Positions 57,818 through 64,000 of a stretch of 64,000 bases of DNA are shown piece by piece. The position numbers and the translations under genes were made by a program. Position 1 is the stretch's first letter. The number at the start of each line of letters is the position of its first letter. This DNA is from Planosporangium mesophilum (GTDB lineage Bacteria; Actinomycetota; Actinomycetes; Mycobacteriales; Micromonosporaceae): positions 25,745 to 89,744 of the forward strand of contig NZ_BOON01000043.1 of the NCBI RefSeq assembly GCF_016863255.1. The letters run 5' to 3'. The notes under the pieces were generated by a model. That model was not told where the DNA came from. It was given only the letters and a program-made list of their open reading frames with translations, and searched no databases.

Positions 57818-59436
57818 GTGCACGGCCCGGGTGCGGGGATCGCGCGGGCGGCGGCCCGCCCGGCGTTGTAGCTGTACCAGGCGTCCCGCTGCTCGCGTAC
57901 CTGTGCGCTGATCGGTTGAAGCGCGCAGCCCCGCTTGCCCTCCGGCAGCCGGGCCAGCTCGGGCGCGGCGTCCGGGGACAGCGTCGACAGGTAGTACAGG
58001 TCCACCTGTCCGATGTGCTCGTACCGGTCGACGTTGCGGCCGGCGATGAACCGGTCGGGGTCGGCTGCCGCGAAGGCGAGCAGCCCGACCACCGCGCTCG
58101 CGAGGACCGCCCGCGGCAGCCAGCGGGTCCGCAGCCGCACGCCGGCGACCAGGACCAGCACGAACAGCAGGCCGAGCCACAGCTCGACCGCGCTGACCAG
58201 CAGGCGCAGCCGGGTGTAGCCGTACACCTGCTCGTACAGGGCCATCCGGGTGATCGCCGAGGCGACGATGACCAGGGTGAGGGCCGCGAGCGTACCGACC
58301 AGCACCCGGATGGCGGTCCGGTCGCGCCGCCGGGAGCGGGGCGCCGCCCACGCCACCACGCCGATCACCGCGAGGGTCAGCATCGTGACCAGGAGCAGTT
58401 GCCAGAACCCGCCGCGGGCGTACTGTGCGAAGTTCGGGCCGCCGGGGCGGAGTACGTGGTCCCGCCCGCCGAACAGCACCGTGACCTGTACCAGCACGAA
58501 CAGCGCGAACAGCGCGTCGAGCAGGGTGAGCGGCAGCGCCCACTCGACCAGCCGGAGCGGCCTGCTCGGCTCGGCCGGCTCGGCCAGGCGCGGTGGCGCC
58601 GCGACGAGGTAGGCGATCCCGGTCCCGGCCAGCCCGACGACGACGAACAGGAACAGCCCCCGCGGAGCGCCGCCGAGGTCGAAGTCGGGAACGATCCGGG
58701 CGAGCACCCGGGCGAACGCGTCGTCGGCACTGGCGAACAGGGCGCCGAAGACGACCAGCAGCACCGCGCTCACCGCGACCGAGGCGAGCACCCGGCCGAC
58801 CGAGTCCGGTCGGCCCCGCGGCGACAGCTCGCGAGCGCCCCGGCCCGCCCACGGCAGGGCGCGGATCACCGCGACCGGAGCCGCCACCACTCCCGCGACC
58901 ATCGCCCGTACCGATGCCGCGCCGGCGAGCGCCTGGACCGCGCACAGGGCCGCCACCGGTAGGCAGAGCAGGAACAGCCAGCCGGCCGCGCGGACCGTAC
59001 CGGCGGCGAGCAGCGCGATCCCGGCCGCCGCCCACAGACACCGGCCGACGTCGGGCCGCACCTGGAACTCGACGCTCGCGGCGGCCACGATCGCGATCAC
59101 GGCGGTACCGGTCAGCAGCCAGCCCAGCCCGGGCCGGTCGAGCGTGATCGTTCCGGCCGCGACCAGCGCGGCCACGAGCACCGCGCCGAGCACCCGACCC
59201 CCGGGTGGCCGCTGCGCCGGTTCCCAGAGTCGGGCCGGAAACGACGACGGACGCCTCGGCGGCGGGGGCACGGGCAGGGCAGGCAGGGCCGGCGCTGCCG
59301 GGTGCGGCGGCGCCGGCGCAAGCGGCGGGGCTACCGCCGCGGGCGCAGGCGTCGGCGGGGCACCGGGGTCCTGGTCAGGGGCTACCCCCGTCGGTTCCTC
59401 CGCACCGTGCTCAACCTGGTTCGGCCTGTCTTCCAT
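57808..59436 (-). CDS. DUF4153/DUF4173 membrane protein
   Basis: A 542-residue membrane protein. The first about 75 residues are Pro/Ala-rich and cytosolic, followed by about 11 membrane segments. The DUF4153 core appears as FDLGGAPRGLFLFVVVGLAG and YARGGFWQLLLVTMLTLAVI, and YGYTRLRLLVSAVELWLGLL. A soluble C-terminal tail has FIAGRNVDRYEHIGQVDLYY, a typical family feature. Role unknown. It lies upstream of the symporter module on the same strand, with a hairpin at its stop. Confidence 0.88.
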   Translation of the reverse strand: MEDRPNQVEHGAEEPTGVAPDQDPGAPPTPAPAAVAPPLAPAPPHPAAPALPALPVPPPPRRPSSFPARLWEPAQRPPGGRVLGAVLVAALVAAGTITLDRPGLGWLLTGTAVIAIVAAASVEFQVRPDVGRCLWAAAGIALLAAGTVRAAGWLFLLCLPVAALCAVQALAGAASVRAMVAGVVAAPVAVIRALPWAGRGARELSPRGRPDSVGRVLASVAVSAVLLVVFGALFASADDAFARVLARIVPDFDLGGAPRGLFLFVVVGLAGTGIAYLVAAPPRLAEPAEPSRPLRLVEWALPLTLLDALFALFVLVQVTVLFGGRDHVLRPGGPNFAQYARGGFWQLLLVTMLTLAVIGVVAWAAPRSRRRDRTAIRVLVGTLAALTLVIVASAITRMALYEQVYGYTRLRLLVSAVELWLGLLFVLVLVAGVRLRTRWLPRAVLASAVVGLLAFAAADPDRFIAGRNVDRYEHIGQVDLYYLSTLSPDAAPELARLPEGKRGCALQPISAQVREQRDAWYSYNAGRAAARAIPAPGPCTLP

Positions 59437-59519
59437 CGGGGCGTCACTCCTGTTCCGGGGCAGCGTTCAGCGCCAGCGATCGCCCACGGCGGACCGCTCG
59501 TACTGGATATGGGGGTGGG

Positions 59520-59540
59520 CCGGCCCGGTGACCGGGCCGG
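59520..59540 (-). terminator. 21-bp palindrome after the two-component operon
   Basis: CCGGCCCGGT and ACCGGGCCGG flank one central G. It lies 10 bp past the histidine kinase stop at 59550, on the downstream side. Confidence 0.7.
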
Positions 59541-59549
59541 TGGTGAACC

Positions 59550-60569
59550 TCAGGTCGAGTCGGGACCGGGCAGGGTGACCCTGATGCGGCAGCCTGGCGG
59601 GTCCTCCGCGTCGGCGACCGAGATGCCGCCGTGGTGCAGCTCCACCATCCAGCGGGCGATCGCGAGGCCCAGGCCGGTACCGCCGCCGGTGGACCTGCCC
59701 CCGCGGGTGAACCGCTCGAAGACCCGCTCCCGCTCCTCGGCAGGGATCCCGGGCCCCTCGTCGGCGACCTCGATCACCACGCCGGCGGGCTCGGCGAAGC
59801 CGCGGACCGTGACCGTACCGTCCGCCGGGCCGTGCCGGACGGCGTTGTCCAGCAGGTTCACCACGACCTGGTGCAGCCGCTCGCGGTCGGCGTGGACGGT
59901 GAGGTCGGCCGGTACGACCTCGATCCGGAAGCCGATCTTGCGGTCTCGCGCTCCCGCCGCGACCTCGGCCTCGGCCACGACGTCGGCGAACAGGTCGGCT
60001 ACGGCGAACTCCTCGAGGTCGAGGGCGAGGACACCGGCGTCGATGCGGGACAGGTCGAGCAGTTCGGTGATCAGGCGACCCAGTCGCTCGGTCTGGGCCA
60101 GCGCCGTCCGCAGCGTCGCCGGGTCGGGCGCGGCGACGCCGTCCACGATGTTCTCCAGCACGGCCCGCAGCGCCGAGATGGGGGTACGCAGTTCGTGAGA
60201 CACGTTCGCGATCAGCTCCCGCCGCTGCTGGTCGGCGGAGGCGAGGTCGGCGGCCATCTGGTTGAAGGCGGCCGCGAGCTGTCCGACCTCGTCGCGCGAG
60301 GTGGCGCGGACCCGGCGGCTGTAGTCCCCGCGCGCCATGGCGCGCGCTGCCGCGGTCATCTCCCGCAGCGGCGCGGTCATGCCGTTGGCCAGCGCCTGGG
60401 ACGTGACGAGGGCGACGACGATCGCGGTCAACGCCGTTTTCGGCGGGAAGAACCCCATGCCGTACGAGAAGACGGCGATACCGGCGGCGCCCGCGCCGAC
60501 CAGCGTGACGCCGAGCTTGACCTTGATCGAGCGCAGCGGGTCGAGCGGGCGGGGGAGGAACTCCATCAT
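59550..60569 (-). CDS. HAMP-containing sensor histidine kinase
   Basis: A 339-residue membrane kinase. Two close hydrophobic segments (VTLVGAGAAGIAVFSYGMGF and TAIVVALVTSQALANG) leave almost no extracellular loop, followed by a HAMP region (APLREMTAAARAMARGDYSR). The H-box is IANVSHELRTPISALRAVLE, the N box VVNLLDNAVRHGPADG, and G boxes DEGPGIPAEERERVFERF and GGGTGLGLAIARWMVELHHG. The tiny sensor part suggests sensing in the membrane. ATG overlaps the regulator stop (ATGA). Confidence 0.94.
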   Translation of the reverse strand: MMEFLPRPLDPLRSIKVKLGVTLVGAGAAGIAVFSYGMGFFPPKTALTAIVVALVTSQALANGMTAPLREMTAAARAMARGDYSRRVRATSRDEVGQLAAAFNQMAADLASADQQRRELIANVSHELRTPISALRAVLENIVDGVAAPDPATLRTALAQTERLGRLITELLDLSRIDAGVLALDLEEFAVADLFADVVAEAEVAAGARDRKIGFRIEVVPADLTVHADRERLHQVVVNLLDNAVRHGPADGTVTVRGFAEPAGVVIEVADEGPGIPAEERERVFERFTRGGRSTGGGTGLGLAIARWMVELHHGGISVADAEDPPGCRIRVTLPGPDST

Positions 60570-61258
60570 CGGGGCACCTCCAGCGCGTACCCCACGCCGT
60601 GCACCGTCCGGATCAGGTCCGCGCCGAGCTTGCGGCGCAGCGCCTTGACGTGGCTGTCGACGGTACGGGTACCCATCCCGTCGGCCCAGCCCCACACCTC
60701 GGCGAGCAGGCGGTCGCGCGGCAGGACGGCCCGGGGCCGGCTCGCCAGGTGTACCAGCAGGTCGAACTCGGTCGGCGTGAGATGCGCCTCGACGCCGGCC
60801 CGGCGTACCCGGCGCTCGGCGCGGTTGATCTCCAGGTCGCCGATGGTGATCGGCGGGCCGGCCTCGGGGTCACCGCTCGTGCGCGTCACCTTCTCCATCC
60901 GGCGCAGCAGCGCGTGTACCCGCGCCGCCAGTTCCCGCATCGAGAACGGCTTGGTCAGGTAGTCGTCGGCCCCGACGGCCAGCCCGACCAGCAGGTCGGT
61001 CTCGTCGTCGCGGGCGGTCAGCATCAGTACCGGTACCGGCCGCTCGGACTGGATGCGCCGGCACACCTCGAGCCCGTCGAAGCCGGGCAGCATGACGTCG
61101 AGTACCACCAGATCCGGCGGCGTCGCCTGCGCCTTCGCGACCGCGGTCGGGCCGTCGTGCGCGACCTCGACGGAGAACCCCTCGGCTCTCAGGCGGGCGG
61201 CGACCGACTCGGCGATCGTCCGCTCGTCATCCACGACCAGTACCCGACGTCGGCTCAT
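60566..61258 (-). CDS. OmpR-family response regulator
   Basis: A 230-residue response regulator. The receiver has VLVVDDERTIAESVAARL, the phospho-acceptor Asp in LVVLDVMLPGFDGLEV, and the conserved Lys in GADDYLTKPFSMRELAAR. The winged-helix DNA-binding domain has AHLTPTEFDLLVHLASRP and GTRTVDSHVKALRRKLGADL. ATG at 61258 is preferred. Its stop overlaps the kinase start, so the pair is co-translated. It is divergent from the kinase-like gene at 61381, which may be one of its targets. Confidence 0.95.
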   Translation of the reverse strand: MSRRRVLVVDDERTIAESVAARLRAEGFSVEVAHDGPTAVAKAQATPPDLVVLDVMLPGFDGLEVCRRIQSERPVPVLMLTARDDETDLLVGLAVGADDYLTKPFSMRELAARVHALLRRMEKVTRTSGDPEAGPPITIGDLEINRAERRVRRAGVEAHLTPTEFDLLVHLASRPRAVLPRDRLLAEVWGWADGMGTRTVDSHVKALRRKLGADLIRTVHGVGYALEVPR

Positions 61259-61380
61259 ACCGGCGAACTCTATTGACTCGGCGTGGAGAGGATCGGCGGT
61301 CGGTGTGAACATTCGGTGGAGGCGCGGCCCCGAGCCGACTCCCGTAACCCACGTGCGCGGCGGCGTTACCGTCGTAGGGC

Positions 61381-62007
61381 ATGGCCCACCCCGTGATTGT
61401 CGCGCTCGTCGGGATCGACGGATCCGGCAAGACCACGCAAGCCAAGATGCTGGCCGAGTGGCTGACCACCTGCGGCGTCGCCGCCAGTCACTTCGCGAAC
61501 CCGGGTGGCCGGATGTTTTTCGGCCGGCTGGCGCAGCGGCTCGGCCGCGCCGACGCCGTCGACCTGCTCGGGCGTCGGGGTTTCCTCGCCGTCGAGGCGC
61601 TGCTGCGCTGGCTGAACATCTTCCGGGCGGTCGTGTCGTCGCGGTTGTCGCGGCGGGTCGCGGTGATGGACCGGTACTCGTTCTGCCAGTACGCGATGAT
61701 CCGGGTCCGCGCCCACCGGGGCGAGCGGTTCGCCCGCGCCCTGTACTCGGTGTTTCCCCGACCGGACCTGGTCTGCTTCCTCGCCGTCACGCCGGCCGAG
61801 GCACAACGGCGCATCGAGCGGCGCGGCACCGACTGGGAGTCGCTGTCGTACCTGTCCGCCTCGGACGCGGCGCTCCGGTCGCTGCCGGAGTTCGCCTCGT
61901 TCACCGTCGTCGACGCCGACGAACCATCGCACCGGGTACAGGCGGCGCTACGGAAGGCGGTCGGTGCCCGGCTGGCGCTCACGCCAGCGGGAGGCAATCA
62001 GGGCTGA
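61381..62007 (+). CDS. thymidylate-kinase-like P-loop kinase
   Basis: A 208-residue P-loop kinase. The Walker A is IVALVGIDGSGKTTQAKML; the DR(Y/x) element is VAVMDRYSFCQYAMIRV, and the lid region is RRIERRGTDWESLSYLS. It resembles dTMP kinase, but the family also includes kinases of unknown specificity, so the gene name tmk is not given. Cytosolic. It is divergent from the OmpR-type regulator. Confidence 0.85.
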   Translation: MAHPVIVALVGIDGSGKTTQAKMLAEWLTTCGVAASHFANPGGRMFFGRLAQRLGRADAVDLLGRRGFLAVEALLRWLNIFRAVVSSRLSRRVAVMDRYSFCQYAMIRVRAHRGERFARALYSVFPRPDLVCFLAVTPAEAQRRIERRGTDWESLSYLSASDAALRSLPEFASFTVVDADEPSHRVQAALRKAVGARLALTPAGGNQG

Positions 62008-62061
62008 CTGGGGGAGTGTCCCCGATGCCCGTCAGGTCCTCCCGCCCCTAGCTTGTCGAGA

Positions 62062-62892
62062 ATGAAGAGGATGGTTGCGGGTGGGGCCGGGGTACTGATC
62101 GTCACATCGCTGAGTGGCTGCAACGTGGTGCCCGGCAAGCAGTTCACCGACGAGCGGACGATGGCGGGCAGCATCGCCGCGGTCACCATCACCGGCGGGT
62201 CGGGGTCGGTGACGATCTCCGGGGCGTCGTCCGACGGTTCGATTCACGTGAAACGACGCGTTTGGTATCGCGACGGCAAGCCGGGGGCGGCCGACTCGGT
62301 GCAGGGCGACACGTTGACGCTGAACACGTCGTGCGGGCCGAACTGCTCGGTCGACTACGAGGTGACCGCGCCGCGGGCGCTGCGGGTCTCCGGGCACAAC
62401 GGCTCCGGCGACCTCAGTCTGACCGACGTCGCGACGGCATCGGTCGAGGCCGGCTCCGGGACGATCACGATCCGCCGGGCGTCCGGCGACGTGACGGTCG
62501 GCGCCGGGTCCGGCGACATCGACGTGGCCGACGTGGCCGGCAGCGTCACCGGCCGGACCGGCTCCGGGAACGTACGGCTGGCCGGGGTGGCGGGGGCGGC
62601 CACCGTCGAGACCGCATCCGGGGACATGGCCGCCAGCGACCTGCGGGGCTCGCGTACCAAGGCGCACACCGGGTCGGGCAACGCCGTGCTCGCGCTGGCC
62701 ACCGCGCAGGACGTGGACGCCGACACGGACAGCGGCGACGTCCACCTGACCGTGCCGAGCGGGCAGAGCTACCGGGTCACGGCGACCACGACCTCGGGCG
62801 ACTCCGACGTACGGGTACCGAACGACCCGTCGGCCGCCCACCTGATCAAGCTGCACACCGGCAGCGGGAACGTCACGGTGACGCCCCGCTGA
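62062..62892 (+). CDS. DUF4097-type lipoprotein with beta-solenoid repeats
   Basis: A 276-residue lipoprotein. ATG at 62062 (TTG at 62053 is possible) gives a signal with lipobox LSGC near residue 22. The mature part has about ten repeats of SG-(D/N/T)-x-x-(I/V/L): SGSVTI, SGDLSL, SGTITI, SGDVTV, SGDIDV, SGNVRL, SGNAVL, SGDVHL, SGNVTV. This DUF4097 pattern predicts a right-handed beta-helix on the outer membrane face. Function not established. Confidence 0.88.
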   Translation: MKRMVAGGAGVLIVTSLSGCNVVPGKQFTDERTMAGSIAAVTITGGSGSVTISGASSDGSIHVKRRVWYRDGKPGAADSVQGDTLTLNTSCGPNCSVDYEVTAPRALRVSGHNGSGDLSLTDVATASVEAGSGTITIRRASGDVTVGAGSGDIDVADVAGSVTGRTGSGNVRLAGVAGAATVETASGDMAASDLRGSRTKAHTGSGNAVLALATAQDVDADTDSGDVHLTVPSGQSYRVTATTTSGDSDVRVPNDPSAAHLIKLHTGSGNVTVTPR

Positions 62893-62898
62893 CGGCGG

Positions 62899-62928
62899 TT
62901 GTCAAGGCCGGAACTTGGCATGTGGAAA
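62899..62928 (+). promoter_or_regulatory. upstream element shared by the two Uma2 genes, copy 2
   Basis: TTGTCAAG (62899-62906) and TGGCATGTGGAAA (62916-62928), matching the blocks before the other Uma2 gene at 52360-52410. The two Uma2 genes are 10.5 kb apart, so the shared sequence is unlikely to be chance. Confidence 0.5.
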
Positions 62929-62978
62929 GCTACTGTGGAGGTGGCGCCACGCCGGCCGCGCCCGCGAGGATCGGAGGC

Positions 62979-63554
62979 ATGACGGTGGACATCAGCCCGC
63001 TGGCCCTGCCTCGCTACGGCGAGCCCTGGACCGTGGACGACCTGAAGCGGCTCCCACCGGACCACACGATGAAGTACGAGATCATCGACGGGAGTCTGGT
63101 GGTGAGCCCACGCGCCGGTGTGTACCACAACGGAATCGCGGCCAAGCTCTGCAGGCTACTCACCCGGCAGGCGCCGGAGCACCTGCTGACGTCGATGGAG
63201 AGCGGCGTCAAGGTGCGCGGCGGCGCCACCTACTTCGAGCCGGACGCGCTGCTCGTGGTCGAGGCCGCGTTCAACCAGCGCGAGGCCGACCACCTGCACC
63301 CATCCGACGTGCCGATCGTGATCGAGGTGCTCTCGAGCTCCAACCGGGGCCACGACCTGGTCACCAAGCGGCACTACTACGCGGTCGCCGGCATCCCGCA
63401 GTACTGGATCGCCGACCCGGACGAGCAGACGCTCACCGTGCTGGTCCTCGGCGACGACGGCGCGTACGCCGAGCGGGCGGTCGTACGCCCCGGCGAGCAG
63501 TGGAAGTCCGACGAGCCGTTCCCGCTGGTCATAGACCCGGCCGAGATCTTCTAG
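62979..63554 (+). CDS. Uma2 family protein (DUF820), copy 2
   Basis: A 191-residue paralogue of the gene at 52449. Matching parts are PWTVDDLKRLPPDHTMKYEI, IDGSLVVSPRAGVYHNGIA, YFEPDALLVVEAAF, VIEVLSSSNRGHDLVTKRHY and IPQYWIADPDEQTLTVLV. The restriction-nuclease-like PD...ExK arrangement is present. The GAGGATC stretch serves as ribosome site 8 bp before the ATG; a nearer GGAGG is too close. Its TAG overlaps the convergent LytTR stop (CTAG). Confidence 0.9.
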   Translation: MTVDISPLALPRYGEPWTVDDLKRLPPDHTMKYEIIDGSLVVSPRAGVYHNGIAAKLCRLLTRQAPEHLLTSMESGVKVRGGATYFEPDALLVVEAAFNQREADHLHPSDVPIVIEVLSSSNRGHDLVTKRHYYAVAGIPQYWIADPDEQTLTVLVLGDDGAYAERAVVRPGEQWKSDEPFPLVIDPAEIF

Positions 63555-64000
63555 CCGCCCCAGTTCTGTTTGGCCGCGCGGACCAGCCGGTCCTTGAGCT
63601 CGCGGGTGTGCCGGCGGGACACCGGCAGCTCGCGGCCGTCGACGACCACGACGTAGCCGCCGTTGGCGAGCCGCAGCTCGGTGATCAGCTTGAGCTGTAC
63701 CAGGTAGGACCGGTGCACCCGGACGAACCCGGCGTCCGCCCAGCGCTCCGCGAGGGTCGCCAGCGGTACCCGTACCAGGTGTGAGCCGTCGGCCGTGTGC
63801 AGCCGGGCGTAGTCGCCCTGCGCCTCGACCCACCGCACGGCGGAGCGCGGCAGCATCCTGGTCGTACCGGCCAGCTCGACCGGGATCGTCGGGTCGTCGG
63901 CCCGGTCCCGCGCGCCGGCGACCGCCGGGTGCACCCCGACGAGGCGCCCGGCGAGCACCCGCCGCAGCGACTCGGCGACGCGGTCGGCCTGTACCGGCTT
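63551..64000 (-). CDS. LytTR-family response regulator, N-terminal part outside window
   Basis: The visible 149 codons run to the window edge in frame. The first residues, KPVQADRVAESLRRVLAG, match the end of a receiver domain (conserved Lys-Pro). A LytTR DNA-binding domain follows: RSAVRWVEAQGDYARLHTAD, ATLAERWADAGFVRVHRSYL and SRRHTRELKDRL. Such regulators are usually paired with LytS-type kinases, which may lie beyond the window end. Family assignment is firm, and the start is not visible. Confidence 0.92.
   Translation of the reverse strand, partial: KPVQADRVAESLRRVLAGRLVGVHPAVAGARDRADDPTIPVELAGTTRMLPRSAVRWVEAQGDYARLHTADGSHLVRVPLATLAERWADAGFVRVHRSYLVQLKLITELRLANGGYVVVVDGRELPVSRRHTRELKDRLVRAAKQNWGG

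Noticed and set aside
1..64000. CRISPR array, prophage, insertion sequence or rRNA operon
   Set aside because: I looked for regularly spaced repeats, integrase/transposase motifs and rRNA signatures and saw none; the repeats present are single intergenic palindromes.

Overview
The window is a 64 kb stretch of chromosome from a very GC-rich actinobacterium. Family-level signs point to Micromonosporaceae, which is an inference with no marker gene to prove it: a bacterial proteasome activator ending in GQYL, XRE/DUF5753 with DUF397 pairs, a DUF6232 protein, DUF5926, three LytR-CpsA-Psr (LCP) proteins, many GTG starts, and frequent 4-bp ATGA/GTGA overlaps. I see no phage genes, insertion sequences, CRISPR arrays or rRNA. 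It reads as ordinary housekeeping and accessory chromosome.

Layout. 1-5 kb: the 3' part of a LuxR regulator, DUF2267, a cupin and a DUF2334 deacetylase lipoprotein. 5-10 kb: a carotenoid block, with crtB facing a crtI-idi-merR operon whose last gene is a CarH/LitR-like regulator with an eroded cobalamin pocket. 10-12.4 kb: a secreted NodB deacetylase, a tRNA-Glu/Asp/Phe cluster and a STAS protein. 12.4-14.5 kb: a DUF6232/XRE/DUF397/DUF397 regulatory cluster with nested palindromes. 14.9-21 kb: purC, small conserved genes, a substrate-binding lipoprotein whose two halves are in swapped order, a calcium-loop mini-protein and a PrsW protease. 21-31 kb: TetR, RNA 2'-phosphotransferase (kptA), a normally ordered substrate-binding protein, an alpha/beta hydrolase, bpa, two HAD phosphatases, serS, a CrtI-like oxidoreductase and a pyruvyl transferase. 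31-43 kb: OsmC, a zincin, AIM24, pheA, ACT, PAS and NERD proteins, a solitary arginine deiminase, then a histidine kinase/RsbW-like/GDPD/rhodanese run. 41.8-47 kb: three LCP ligases and a nucleotide-sugar epimerase. 47-58 kb: two SSS-symporter/small-membrane-protein modules flanking an ABC exporter with flavin reductase, a Uma2 protein, a secreted CARDB/DUF11-like protein and a methyltransferase. 58-64 kb: a DUF4153 membrane protein, an OmpR/EnvZ-type two-component pair, a thymidylate-kinase-like protein, a DUF4097 lipoprotein, a second Uma2 protein and a LytTR regulator cut by the window end.

Most striking. The lipoprotein at 17396-18769 carries what is normally the C-terminal half of a type I periplasmic binding protein directly after its lipobox, then a Pro/Ala linker, then the normal N-terminal half. 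It looks like a natural circular permutation with an intact reading frame. Also notable are a family of long palindromic intergenic elements built on a GTTGTG(A/C)CGATC core, tandem 12-bp repeats in the carotenoid control region, and a cytosolic protein made of exact 13-residue DxDxDG repeats.
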